Shown: piece after piece, positions 41,949-51,920 of the stretch
How the letters are laid out: every line of letters starts with the position of its first letter
How positions within the stretch are numbered: position 1 is the first letter of the stretch
Origin: Mucilaginibacter gotjawali
GTDB lineage: Bacteria > Bacteroidota > Bacteroidia > Sphingobacteriales > Sphingobacteriaceae
Assembly: GCF_002355435.1 (NCBI RefSeq)
Contig: NZ_AP017313.1
Location: 5,518,001-5,582,000 of the forward strand
Reading direction: 5' to 3'
Length of the DNA stretch: 64,000 nucleotides
Translations under genes and position numbers: made by a program
The notes under the pieces: model-generated
The model's input: the letters and a program-made list of their open reading frames with translations, nothing else
Told to the model about the DNA's origin: nothing
The model's database searches: none

Positions 41949-44264
41949 TCAGGTTTTTGTAATCGCTTCTTCTAAGTTATAAATAGCATCCACCACTTTC
42001 ATCATCGCCGCCAGGTTAACTTTATTTAAATTGTCCGGCAAGGGATATTCGCCCACGTTCAGCACTTTCCCGGCCGTTTGCAAATCCATTGCTTTTAGTT
42101 CCTCGTTATAATAACTATCCAGTATCGCCTGCTCCTTATCGTTTGGTTTACGGCAGATGATCAAGCGAAACGCTTTGTATACTTTTTCCTTTGAAGTGCT
42201 TTTTTCCTGTAATAGTTTGGTGGCTAAAACTCTTGCCGCTTCCAGCACAGTTGGGTCGTTTTCCATTAGCAAGGCTTGTAAAGGCGTATTTGTTCTTAGC
42301 CTTTTTACTTCGCATTGATCGCGGTTGCTGGCATCAAAAATGGCCATCTCAACCGGTGGAACCGTGCGTTTGATCAGCGTGTACATTCCCCGCCGGTACA
42401 AATTCGGGCCATGCACCTGCCTGTAATTCGCCAGTATCCCCCGGCCGGAAGTAGCGTTTTCCCATAAGCCCGCCGGCTGGTAAGGGTTTACACTGGGGCC
42501 GCCAATCGTCTTGTTCAGGATCCCGCTGCTGGCCAATACCATATCCCTTACAAATTCGGCCGGCAGCCTTGAACGCGGGCCACGGGCCAGGTAGGTATTA
42601 TCCGGATCGATCTTTAATTTATCGGGGCTTACTACTGCCGATTGCCGGTAAGTTGCCGACATCACCAGTTGTTTTACCAGCCTTTTGATATCCCAGCCGT
42701 GGTCCATAAAATCAACCGAAAGCCAGTCCAATAATTCCGGGTGCGATGGCAAATCGCCCTGCATCCCAAAATCTCCAGAACTTTTAACGATCCCTTTACC
42801 AAAAAACTCCTGCCAGGTTTGGTTTACAAAAGCCCGGGCCGCAAGGGGGTTCTTCCGGCTGAATAACCACTCCGCCAAACCCAGCCTGTTTTTAGGGAGG
42901 CTGCTGTCAAATGGTAATATAGCTTTTGGCGTACCGGGCTGCACTTCATCACCATGGGTGTCATAATTGCCGCGCTTTAAAACATAGGTTTTACGGTAAA
43001 CCTCACTGTCGCCCATTACAGATACAATGAGCTTACCGGTATCCTGCTTATTTACAAATTTCAGGATGCCTTTTACATCATCATTGGTCACCTGCATCAT
43101 CGGCCTTTTTGCATAAGTCTCAGGGCCGCCAACGGTGCTTTGTATGCCGGGTTCCTTCACCTGGTTAAAAAAAGCAAACAGCTGGTAATATTCCTTTTGC
43201 GAAAAAGGGTCGTATTTATGGTCGTGACAATGGGCACACTCAATGGTAACCCCCAGCAGCGCTTTACCAAAGGTGTTGGTACGGTCGGTTACATAAGCTA
43301 CGCGGTATTCCTCATTAATCACACCACCTTCTTCTGTAATCTTGTGGTTCCTGTTAAAGCCAGTTGCCAGTAATTGTTCTTTGGTGGCATTGGGCATCAG
43401 GTCGCCCGCCAATTGCCAGGTGATAAATTTATCATAAGGCAAATTCTCATTAAATGCATGGATCACCCAATCCCTCCATGGCCATTGTGTGCGGTAATTG
43501 TCATCCTGGTAACCGTGCGAGTCGGCGTATCGCGCCACATCCAGCCAATGCAAAGTCATTTTCTCGCCATAAGCCGGGCTTTTCATCAGTTCGTCAACCA
43601 CTTTCCCGTAAGCATCGCTGCTTTTATCAGCCAAAAACCTGTCCATCATGTCCAGGCTGGGTGGTAAACCTGTAAGGTCGAAGCTTACGCGCTTTAGCAG
43701 GCGCTCCTTATCCGCTTCCGGATTAGGTTTCAAACCATATTGCTCCTGTTTCTGAAGAATGAAATTATCTATCGGGGTTTTTGGCCAGGCTTTATCCTTA
43801 ACTTCAGGCAGGGGGACGACTTTTGGGGGGACGAATGCCCAATGCTTTTCAAATTTAGCGCCCTGTTTGATCCATTTTTTTACCAGGTCAACCTCGTGTG
43901 GCGTTAGCCGCTTCAGGTTTGAGTTTGCCGGCGGCATCATTTCGGTGGTATCATTGGTAGATACCCTCCTGAACAGTTCGGACATTGCCGGGCTGCCCGG
44001 TACCAGTACATGCGCATTGGGATCATCCTTTAATGCTTTAAAGGCACTTTCGGGCATATCCAGCCTCAATCCGGCCTGGCGTTTGCTGGCATCCGGCCCA
44101 TGGCATTTATAGCATTTATCTGAAAGTATGGGGCGGATGTTGAAATTATAGCTTACCACATCCGGCATCTGCTCATCAATATTTGAGGGATGATTGCAGG
44201 CCCAGAACATGCCCAAAATGCTTGCAGCGCACAAAATCAACAACAAGTACAAATGCCGTCGCAT
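41949..44264 (-). CDS. PSD1-type protein: PSCyt1 cytochrome, DUF1549 and DUF1553 domains
   Basis: This 771-residue exported protein has a lipoprotein-like start (GMFWACN). The haem motif CYKCHGPDASKRQAG is near residue 52, followed by a DUF1549 domain (about 160-330, PIDNFILQKQEQYGLKP to LDVARYADSHGYQDD) with a second CAHCH motif near residue 345. A DUF1553 domain (about 450-740, NRLGLAEWLFSRKNPLAARAFVNQ) completes it. Planctomycetes carry many such proteins. The pair with DUF1501 suggests oxidative or hydrolytic breakdown of a polymer. It is the first gene of the minus-strand cluster. Confidence 0.93.
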   Translation of the reverse strand: MRRHLYLLLILCAASILGMFWACNHPSNIDEQMPDVVSYNFNIRPILSDKCYKCHGPDASKRQAGLRLDMPESAFKALKDDPNAHVLVPGSPAMSELFRRVSTNDTTEMMPPANSNLKRLTPHEVDLVKKWIKQGAKFEKHWAFVPPKVVPLPEVKDKAWPKTPIDNFILQKQEQYGLKPNPEADKERLLKRVSFDLTGLPPSLDMMDRFLADKSSDAYGKVVDELMKSPAYGEKMTLHWLDVARYADSHGYQDDNYRTQWPWRDWVIHAFNENLPYDKFITWQLAGDLMPNATKEQLLATGFNRNHKITEEGGVINEEYRVAYVTDRTNTFGKALLGVTIECAHCHDHKYDPFSQKEYYQLFAFFNQVKEPGIQSTVGGPETYAKRPMMQVTNDDVKGILKFVNKQDTGKLIVSVMGDSEVYRKTYVLKRGNYDTHGDEVQPGTPKAILPFDSSLPKNRLGLAEWLFSRKNPLAARAFVNQTWQEFFGKGIVKSSGDFGMQGDLPSHPELLDWLSVDFMDHGWDIKRLVKQLVMSATYRQSAVVSPDKLKIDPDNTYLARGPRSRLPAEFVRDMVLASSGILNKTIGGPSVNPYQPAGLWENATSGRGILANYRQVHGPNLYRRGMYTLIKRTVPPVEMAIFDASNRDQCEVKRLRTNTPLQALLMENDPTVLEAARVLATKLLQEKSTSKEKVYKAFRLIICRKPNDKEQAILDSYYNEELKAMDLQTAGKVLNVGEYPLPDNLNKVNLAAMMKVVDAIYNLEEAITKT

Positions 44265-44400
44265 AATTTAGTTTAATAATGAGGTATTACCGGTTTATAA
44301 CAAAAAATAAATTTAAATAATAAAATGTGAATTTAACATTCGTAAGAAAGATAATACAAAAACATTTTTAAATTTGAATTGAAACCTTAACCAAAATTCA

Positions 44401-45252
44401 ATGAAAAACGACGAACTGCCCGACAAGCCCCTAAGCGACGATCCTGAAGAAAATCTGCGTATGGAAAATGAATTGCTGCGCTTAAAACTAAAAGCTGAAC
44501 TGGGCGCAGAATCACACCATATCTCCAATATCGATCCCGGAATTGAAAATGAATTCCTGAAAAACGTATTAGCCTTTGAGCAGAATTTCGCCCATGCAAA
44601 AGCAGCAAAAGTATTCGACCTGGTTGGCAAACCTGCCTTTATAAAAGCGGTGGACCTGACGGATGAGCAGTTAGAAGCCGCGTTAGAGGAAATCACCGGT
44701 CTGCTGTCCGAAAACAACATTGAAATATATTTTGGCGACAATGACGAGTATGACAATCGTACAAAATACTGTTTTATTACCGAAGAACTGTTTGATCACG
44801 AAACCACCTTTATGCCGGTGGCTGGCATGACCACCTGTTTTGACTACGAGGAATTTCATCCCAATCACAGAAAGGATATCGAAAACAGGGCGATGGGATT
44901 TTTGTCTGAATGGTTTAAAAAAAGCCTTAATGAAAAAAGCTGGGAGCTGGCCAATGAATTTATTCTGCCCGACCGGCACATATTAAGCAAGGCCGACGTT
45001 GCTGCGCAATTAACCCGCATTTTTGATTCCTATACAGCGTTCAAAGATGAGAAATACAAGATCTTTGATATCGGCTTTCAATTGACTGATGACACCGGCA
45101 TAGGCCATGCGGAAGGCGGCGTGCGTTACGATGCGGTTTTAGAGAGTGGCGAAATTGTCAAATTTGGCGGCCCATTTAAATTGTATATGACCTACGAAGG
45201 CGGCTGGTGGAGTATATTTCATATTGTTTTTCCGGGGTTCGAGTATTTTTGA
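44401..45252 (+). CDS. hypothetical protein with NTF2-like C-terminal domain, 283 aa
   Basis: This 283-residue soluble protein has no signal or membrane segment. The N-terminal third is a charged helix (RMENELLRLKLKAELG), and the middle contains EIYFGDNDEYDNRTKYCFI. The C-terminal 110 residues form an NTF2-like or SnoaL-type domain (LSKADVAAQLTRIFDSYT, then strands ending GGWWSIFHIVFPGFEYF). It is divergent from the PSD1 gene and precedes an M81 peptidase gene on the same strand. Its function is unknown. Confidence 0.65.
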   Translation: MKNDELPDKPLSDDPEENLRMENELLRLKLKAELGAESHHISNIDPGIENEFLKNVLAFEQNFAHAKAAKVFDLVGKPAFIKAVDLTDEQLEAALEEITGLLSENNIEIYFGDNDEYDNRTKYCFITEELFDHETTFMPVAGMTTCFDYEEFHPNHRKDIENRAMGFLSEWFKKSLNEKSWELANEFILPDRHILSKADVAAQLTRIFDSYTAFKDEKYKIFDIGFQLTDDTGIGHAEGGVRYDAVLESGEIVKFGGPFKLYMTYEGGWWSIFHIVFPGFEYF

Positions 45253-45326
45253 CAGGGCGTGTGCGATTTCATATATTTGATACAGGCTTTCGATTGTGTC
45301 ATCGAACCGCTTTAAAATCTCCTTCT

Positions 45327-46907
45327 ATGAAACGCTTTTTCCTTGCATGGATATTCTTTTTTGCAATAACGGGTTTGCTTTCCGCAAAACCGGGGGCCTT
45401 TAACACCAAAGCGCCAGCAAAAGCCTTACCACGAATTGCTATCGCCGGGCTTGGTATAGAATCGAGTACTTTTTCGCCCGCGCTTACGGATGAGGCCGCC
45501 TTCCATGCAAAATACGGGGCCGAGATCTTCTCTAATTACCCGTTTTTGAGTGCTGATTCATCGCTCCGCCGTCGTGCAGAGTGGTTCCCGGCATTAGTGG
45601 GCCATGCTTTGCCGGGCGGAGCAGTTACCCGTGAAGCCTATGAATCGCTGGTAAAGCAAACCCTGGACCTGTTAAAAAAAAACGCCCCCTATGACGGCCT
45701 GTTTTTTGATATTCACGGTGCCATGAGCGTAGTAGGGCTGGATGACCCGGAGGGCGATTTCATTGTAAGGATCAGGAAAGTGATTGGCAAAAAAACGATC
45801 ATTTCAACCTCGATGGATCTGCACGGCAATGTTTCCTGGCGTTTGGCAGAGAATACGGATTTGATCACCTGCTACCGTTTGGCCCCGCATGAAGACGCCA
45901 TGCAAACCAAACAAAGGGCTGTGGAAAATCTGATCGGACGAATTGAAAGCGGCAAAGGAAAACCCGCTTTTAAAGCTTATATCCCGATCCCCATTTTACT
46001 CCCCGGCGAAAAAACAAGCACCCGTATTGAACCCGCGAAAAGTGTATACGCCGCTGTGGCGCCGGCATCGGTACAGCCCGGCGTTATCGATGCCGCCATT
46101 TGGGTAGGTTATGCCTGGGCCGATGAGCCACGCAATCATGCGGTGGTGATGGTAACCGGCGACGACAAAAAAACAGTAACGCAAACCGCCGGAAAGCTGG
46201 CACAAAACTTCTGGAATGCCCGCGATGGCTTCGCATTCGTAGCGCCCACGGGCACTTTAACCGAAGCACTTGACCAGGCTTTGGCCAGCGATAAACATCC
46301 TTTCTATATCAGCGATTCGGGCGATAACCCCACAGCCGGCGGCGCTGGTGACGTCACCTGGACGTTAAAAGAGATTTTGGCCCGAACTGAATTTAAACCA
46401 GACAACGGCCCATCGCTCATCTACGCCTCAATACCCGGGCCTGAACTGGTTAAAAATGCCATTGCCGCGGGTGTGGGCAAGCATGTGGAAGGCTATGCCG
46501 GCGCAAAGGTTGATTCGCGCTATGCACCTCCCCTTTTTATTTCAGGTACGGTGGAATCAATTGTAAAAGGTGATATAGATGCAGAGGTTGAAGTGGCCGT
46601 TAAAGTTGGCAGTGCACATATCATCGTCACCCAAAAAAGAAAGCCATACCATCATGAGGCAGATTTCACCCGACTGGGCCTCAATCCACGGAAGGCAGCT
46701 ATAGTTGTAGTAAAAATCGGTTACCTGGAACCTGAATTATATGCCATGCGGGCCGACTGGATCCTGGCGCTAACTCCGGGTGGCGTTGATCAAAACCTGG
46801 AGCGTTTGCCTTATAAACGGATCCAGCGCCCCATGTTCCCGTTTGATAAAAAAATGGCTGAGCCTGATCTTTCAGCTAAGCTGGTACCCTCTTCTGATAA
46901 ATTGTAA
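45327..46907 (+). CDS. M81 family metallopeptidase (MlrC-like), exported
   Basis: From ATG 45327 this is a 526-residue protein with a signal peptide ending LLSAKPG. The MlrC N-terminal domain (ESSTFSPALTD, metal ligands in FFDIHGAM and DLHGNVSW) and C-terminal domain (SGDNPTAGGAGDVTW) follow. MlrC-type enzymes are zinc peptidases first found in microcystin breakdown, and many homologues act on other small peptides. An upstream start at 45207 in the same frame would precede a clear signal peptide and is unlikely. A two-way terminator follows. Confidence 0.9.
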   Translation: MKRFFLAWIFFFAITGLLSAKPGAFNTKAPAKALPRIAIAGLGIESSTFSPALTDEAAFHAKYGAEIFSNYPFLSADSSLRRRAEWFPALVGHALPGGAVTREAYESLVKQTLDLLKKNAPYDGLFFDIHGAMSVVGLDDPEGDFIVRIRKVIGKKTIISTSMDLHGNVSWRLAENTDLITCYRLAPHEDAMQTKQRAVENLIGRIESGKGKPAFKAYIPIPILLPGEKTSTRIEPAKSVYAAVAPASVQPGVIDAAIWVGYAWADEPRNHAVVMVTGDDKKTVTQTAGKLAQNFWNARDGFAFVAPTGTLTEALDQALASDKHPFYISDSGDNPTAGGAGDVTWTLKEILARTEFKPDNGPSLIYASIPGPELVKNAIAAGVGKHVEGYAGAKVDSRYAPPLFISGTVESIVKGDIDAEVEVAVKVGSAHIIVTQKRKPYHHEADFTRLGLNPRKAAIVVVKIGYLEPELYAMRADWILALTPGGVDQNLERLPYKRIQRPMFPFDKKMAEPDLSAKLVPSSDKL

Positions 46908-46928
46908 TTTCCGAAACATCGGGACCAC

Positions 46929-46965
46929 AAAAAAGCCGGTAATTTTAATGATTACCGGCTTTTTA
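46929..46965 (+). terminator. bidirectional terminator between convergent genes
   Basis: AAAAGCCGGTAAT/ATTACCGGCTTTT with a seven-base loop lies between the M81 gene and the convergent NHL gene and has A/T runs on both sides. Confidence 0.9.
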
Positions 46966-47006
46966 AACGATGGACTATTGACCAAAGCTTTATTCTCTAT
47001 TGTTAT

Positions 47007-48038
47007 TTATGGATTTATCATTCTAATAAGGCTGTTGCCGGTGTCCGCAACAAATACCCTTCCATACTGATCTACTGCAACGCCCTGCGGGCTGTTAAAA
47101 GTGGCAGTAGTTAATGCACCGTTTTCCGACCCTTTGGCTCCTGAACCTGCATAAGTGCTTACCACGCCCGCCGGGGTAATTTTTCGGATCAGGTTATTAT
47201 CTGAATCTCCTACAAATAAATTCCCGCTCGCATCAACGGCTATACCTGCAGGCCCGTCAAAAGAGGCCGAAGTACCGGTACCATTTGCTGCGCCGGCTGT
47301 ACCGCTGCCCGCAATAGTGCTTACGGTACCGTCGGGCAAAATTTTACGGATCAGGTTATTCCCTTTATCTGCTACATACACATTACCACTTGCGTCAACT
47401 GCTAAGGCCTGTGGTTGATTAAACGATGCTACGCTTCCGGCGCCATCGTTCGCCCCCCTTACACCCGTACCTGCTAAAATACTTTTTACGCCTTTTGACG
47501 TTATCTTAAAGATGATGCTCAGGCCGCTGCTGGCCACGTAAATATTGCCGCCGGCATCAGCGGCAGTGCCCACCGGCGAGCTTAAACCAGTGGCAAAAGT
47601 AGTTGCCACGCCGGATGTATTGATTTCGCGAACAGCACCATTAGACTGATCTGCCACAAAAACATTGCCGCTGGCATCAGCACAAACCCCTGCCGGAAAA
47701 TTAAAACTAAGAGAGTCTTTACCGTTAGAAAATCCCGGAGAAGTAGTATGATTCAAAGAGTTTACAACTCCCTGGGGCGAAATAACGCGTACCAGATTAT
47801 TCTGTTTATCGGCAACGAATATAAACCCGTCGCTGCTTATACCTATCCCCGTTGGGAAGTTGAATTCAGCCTGGGCTTTTGTACCGTCAGCCGCGCCGGC
47901 TTTGCCGCTGCCCGCAAATGTGGTTACCGTGGGCGTGTTAACAATCGGACCAATGGGTTGTGTAGCAGTATCGCTTTTTTTACTGCAAGCCGAAAAGAAA
48001 AATGCGGACGTTAAAAACAAAATAAAAGGTCTTTTCAT
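47007..48038 (-). CDS. NHL-repeat lipoprotein
   Basis: This 343-residue protein has lipobox FFSACS (Cys near residue 18). Six NHL beta-propeller blades of about 53 residues follow, with repeating units such as GIAVDASGNLFVGDSDNNLIRKI and TFAGSGxxGxxDG. It is anchored at the outer membrane or in the periplasm and probably binds a ligand through the propeller. The gene lies downstream of the TonB receptor gene, separated by a terminator. Confidence 0.88.
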   Translation of the reverse strand: MKRPFILFLTSAFFFSACSKKSDTATQPIGPIVNTPTVTTFAGSGKAGAADGTKAQAEFNFPTGIGISSDGFIFVADKQNNLVRVISPQGVVNSLNHTTSPGFSNGKDSLSFNFPAGVCADASGNVFVADQSNGAVREINTSGVATTFATGLSSPVGTAADAGGNIYVASSGLSIIFKITSKGVKSILAGTGVRGANDGAGSVASFNQPQALAVDASGNVYVADKGNNLIRKILPDGTVSTIAGSGTAGAANGTGTSASFDGPAGIAVDASGNLFVGDSDNNLIRKITPAGVVSTYAGSGAKGSENGALTTATFNSPQGVAVDQYGRVFVADTGNSLIRMINP

Positions 48039-48296
48039 ATTTAAATATTAATTTAATAAAGGTAATTCTTTTGTGTTTAGCGCTTTAACGCTTAAAACAA
48101 CAGCATTATATATAATTTGGTTTATTGGATTACGTGGCTTGCTATCAAAACGCGACAGTTTTTAGCATATTAAAAACGCCTGCAAATAAATAATATTTTC
48201 AGGCGTTACCGAAATTATTGTTGATCTTCTTTTTAAAGGCTTGTTTCAATTTAAATATAATCGGGCGCGAACCGCAAATCCGGGTGTATAAAAAAA

Positions 48297-48318
48297 GCCT
48301 TCAGCAAAAGCTGAAGGC
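48297..48318 (-). terminator. rho-independent terminator of the TonB receptor gene
   Basis: GCCTTCAGC/GCTGAAGGC with loop AAAA is followed on the minus strand by a run of T (A at 48291-48296). It lies in the 334-bp gap after the receptor stop codon; nothing else clear was seen in that gap. Confidence 0.85.
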
Positions 48319-48372
48319 CCGGAGTTTTAAATTTATCAGGGCAGGTTTAACTGACCTTAATGCTTCCTTTCG

Positions 48373-51273
48373 TTAAAAGTTTAACGTCAGCTTGGTAAAT
48401 ACGCGCATGCCGTTGAAGCCCATTTGAACAGCTTCAAACGGACCGCCTGATTCGCTGTCGCCAAATGAACTGCCGGTAAGCGGGTTAACAGAGCCTTTGA
48501 TCACGTTGGTATCCGGGTGAACATTAAATAAGTTATCTACACCCACCGTCCATAACACGGTTTTGTTAAGTTTTAATGAGGCGTATAGGTCCGTCGTTAT
48601 TTTCGGCGAAAAATCAAAAATTTCCGGTACCGGCGCGCCGCTTGCATCCAATGCTACATAAGGGAAGAAAGGATCCGGCGCATTTGCAGGGGCGCTGGTT
48701 TCGCCAAAGCCCAGTTCTTTCACATCGCCATAGTAGGTAAACCGGGTGCCGAAGGAAAGCTTTTTAACCCCATATTCAAGATTCAGCGTAAATTTAGCTT
48801 TTGGTGCACTTGCTTTCAGGAAATATTGTTCCCTGTCTGAAAAGAAAGTAGCACTGTCATAAGCAGAACCCTTAAAGGTGGATGGAATGTTGATCTTATC
48901 GATAGTAAGCCCCTGAATATTACCGGCTAACAATGCACTGAAGTGACTGCTTTCCCAGCGTTTTTTGTAATCGATCACAAAATCAATACCCTTGTTGGTG
49001 GTGTTAACCGCATTGGCAAAAAATTGTGCATCACCGATACCCTGGGAGGCTAATATGTTATTCAGTTGTGGGCCGAGCGCCGAATCACCCTGCGCGTATA
49101 AACCGGATATAACGATCCTGTTTTTTACCTTGATTTCGTAGGCATCAACAGTTACGGCCAACTCAGGCGCAGGCTGCCAGGTAAATCCTAAACTGTAGTT
49201 GGTTGAGGTTTCCTGGGTTAATTTCGGAATGCCCGCGGTCCTGGCAACATCAGAATAATTAGGAACCAGTTTAGTATACACCAGGTTACCGCCAATTACA
49301 GTAGTGTTGGTATTACTAAAGTTGAGCTGTTGAAGCGAAGGCGCCCGGAAACCTGTGCTAACTGAACCACGAACGTTAAAATTGCTGGCAAGTTTATAAC
49401 GGGTGGCAAATTTCTGGGTTGAAACAAAGCCGAAATCAGAATAATTCTCAAAACGTTCAGCAATATCAATTACCCACTTTTTGGTAACATCAAATGATAA
49501 TTCAGTATATGCAGCTTCATTTGTTCTGTCAACCACCGAGGCATCGCTTGGCTGATAACCAGGGTAACCCTCAGAACCTGATGCCTTCGTAGTACCATCC
49601 GGCAGCGTGGCAGAGCCCTGCAAATAAGAATTCAACTCGCCTGCATACAGCTGATAGCGCTCGTACCTGAATTCAGTACCGAACGAAAGCTGTAATCCCT
49701 GTCCTATGCCTTTAAACCTTTTGGTAATATCACCATTAAAGGTATTTTGTAAAAAGTTAAAACCACCGTCGTCAAAACGGGTTTGTATGGGCTGGCCCGG
49801 TACATAAGGCAATGAAGCATTAAAGGTTTTATTTCCCCAGTAGTGAAAATCATTTCTCCCCACGTTATTGCTGATATCCCAATCCCAATCGCTTTCAGTA
49901 GTGCCTTTGAAACCGGCAGCAGCTGACAGGTCTTTAATATAAACATCCTCCTCCGGATCATAATAAACGTTATTCGGATCATAGGGTGTGCCCGGAGGAG
50001 CATCTATCTTCATTATTCCGGGAACGAAAACAAGGTCGCCATTGGCATCTGTCGGGAATTTTGTAGGGTTTTGACGCAAGCCATTATTATAGTTCCAGCT
50101 CCTGGTATAGGCATAAACGTTGGAGTGTTTATAATTATAGCCGCCAAATGAGTAAAAGGTTGTTTTTGTGCCTTTTATCGGAATCTCCAAATTGTACATG
50201 CCGCCGCCTGATACAACCGAGCCGTCGCCAAATGCACGGCGCTCACGTGCAACCGGTTGTGCTTCCAATGTATTTGGATTGGTTTGCCAGTTGGTATCGC
50301 GTATAGCCCTAAAGGTTTTGCCCTGGTTTTCATAATTGGCGCCAATATTTAAAAAGCCGCCATTTTTGCCGATTGCAAAACCATAATCGGCACCAATAGA
50401 AACCGTTTTACCGTCAAACTTACTGCCTGTATAATACCCGTAAGGGTCAACATTGTTCAGCGTATTATATTTCTGGTCGTTATACCCGCTAAAACCGCCG
50501 GTAACATTCAGGTGGTTAATATCTTTTTTCAAAACGATGTTGATAACGCCCGCGATCGCATCCGACCCATATTGTGCCGAAGCGCCGTCGCGCAAAATTT
50601 CAACGTGATCAATTGCCGCTTCCGGAATAGCGTTTAAATCTGTCCCGCTGTTGCCACGGCCGCGGGTGCCTACCTCATTCACAAAAGCCGACAGGTGACG
50701 GCGCTTGCCATTCACCAATACCAGGGTTTGGTCGAAACCAAGTCCACGTAAACTGGCAAAATCAATTGCATCCGAGCCGTCGCCGCCGCTCTGTTTGTTG
50801 TAGTTAAATGACGGAACAGCCTGGTTTAGCTGGCTCATCAGGTCGGGCTTAGCGGTAGTCTGGTTGGCCTGGTTTGCATAAACCACGTCCACAGGCACTG
50901 CCGACTCCATTTTAGTACGGCCCGCTCCACGGCCACCTACAACAACAACCTCATTTAAGGCCGATGCTTCAGAAACCAGTTCCACGTCCAATACCACATC
51001 GGCATCAATTATGGTAATTTTTTTAGTTAATTTTTGATAGCCGATGTAGGAGAAAGTAACCGTATAGCTTCCTTTTGGGAGTTTAACGGAATATTTACCG
51101 TCAACATTGGTGATGGTACCACCAACGCCGGATACGCTTACTGACACACCGGTCAGCGTTGACTCTTTATCAGAAACCTTTCCTGACAATAAGCCTTGCG
51201 CTTGTACGCCGGCTACTGATAGGAGCAGCAGCAGTACAATTAATTTGAGAGTTTTAATGTAAAGTTGTTTCAT
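48373..51273 (-). CDS. TonB-dependent outer membrane receptor
   Basis: This 966-residue protein has a signal peptide ending AGVQAQ and a carboxypeptidase-like N-terminal domain (about 30-105). The TonB plug (about 110-230, LRGLGFDQTLVLVNGKRRH, VEILRDGASAQYGSDAIAG) is followed by a long beta-barrel ending MGFNGMRVFTKLTLNF with terminal Phe. There is no SusD partner next to it, so it is a stand-alone receptor rather than a SusCD pair. It may take up siderophores, sugars or peptides; no specific substrate can be given. Confidence 0.95.
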   Translation of the reverse strand: MKQLYIKTLKLIVLLLLLSVAGVQAQGLLSGKVSDKESTLTGVSVSVSGVGGTITNVDGKYSVKLPKGSYTVTFSYIGYQKLTKKITIIDADVVLDVELVSEASALNEVVVVGGRGAGRTKMESAVPVDVVYANQANQTTAKPDLMSQLNQAVPSFNYNKQSGGDGSDAIDFASLRGLGFDQTLVLVNGKRRHLSAFVNEVGTRGRGNSGTDLNAIPEAAIDHVEILRDGASAQYGSDAIAGVINIVLKKDINHLNVTGGFSGYNDQKYNTLNNVDPYGYYTGSKFDGKTVSIGADYGFAIGKNGGFLNIGANYENQGKTFRAIRDTNWQTNPNTLEAQPVARERRAFGDGSVVSGGGMYNLEIPIKGTKTTFYSFGGYNYKHSNVYAYTRSWNYNNGLRQNPTKFPTDANGDLVFVPGIMKIDAPPGTPYDPNNVYYDPEEDVYIKDLSAAAGFKGTTESDWDWDISNNVGRNDFHYWGNKTFNASLPYVPGQPIQTRFDDGGFNFLQNTFNGDITKRFKGIGQGLQLSFGTEFRYERYQLYAGELNSYLQGSATLPDGTTKASGSEGYPGYQPSDASVVDRTNEAAYTELSFDVTKKWVIDIAERFENYSDFGFVSTQKFATRYKLASNFNVRGSVSTGFRAPSLQQLNFSNTNTTVIGGNLVYTKLVPNYSDVARTAGIPKLTQETSTNYSLGFTWQPAPELAVTVDAYEIKVKNRIVISGLYAQGDSALGPQLNNILASQGIGDAQFFANAVNTTNKGIDFVIDYKKRWESSHFSALLAGNIQGLTIDKINIPSTFKGSAYDSATFFSDREQYFLKASAPKAKFTLNLEYGVKKLSFGTRFTYYGDVKELGFGETSAPANAPDPFFPYVALDASGAPVPEIFDFSPKITTDLYASLKLNKTVLWTVGVDNLFNVHPDTNVIKGSVNPLTGSSFGDSESGGPFEAVQMGFNGMRVFTKLTLNF

Positions 51274-51920
51274 TTTTCCTGGGGTTTAGCATGGAATTAT
51301 TCAATTAATAAATCAGATTTTTTGCAATAAAAAACACCTTAATTTTTTAGATTTCACATAAAGTCATCGTTAGCAAGCACCATTTAAACAGGTGGCAGCC
51401 TTTATTTGGGGCGTGTACTATGATTTCGGGGAAATGGCTCCGGGCGAATAGAATGGCCGGTTACGGAAAAAAAAATGTAAATATTGCGGCATAGTTTGGT
51501 TGTTTAGTTTAATGTTTTTGTTAATTAATTGGTAAATTAGAAAATATTTTTAATATTTTATCATTTAATTAAAAAAAATACTGTTTTTGATGTGAAGATT
51601 TTAATAAAATGTACACTATACATTAAAATTTTCAAAAAAAGGCGGTAAATTATTGCCAAAAATCGATTTATCGGTTCAATTTCATGGTTTTAGATTGAAT
51701 AATATCATCATTTCGTTAAAATAATTATTTATAGATTTAATAATTTAACTAAAAACCTCAAAAGAGCCGCAATATATTGTTCGTTTAGATGAATTTCCGC
51801 AAAATTAAAATCCCGGCTTACCGCCGCTATTCAGCAAAAGCTGATCAATGCAATACGGGCAAACGCTGGCAACCCGATGTTTTAAAAAAATATTGCACTT
51901 TTACTTTAAATTAAAAACCA
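51274..51920. other. AT-rich intergenic region upstream of the TonB receptor
   Basis: This 647-bp gap between divergent genes has no supported gene. It is very AT-rich around 51470-51620 and must contain the receptor promoter, but no clear operator, RNA or repeat was recognised. Confidence 0.55.
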
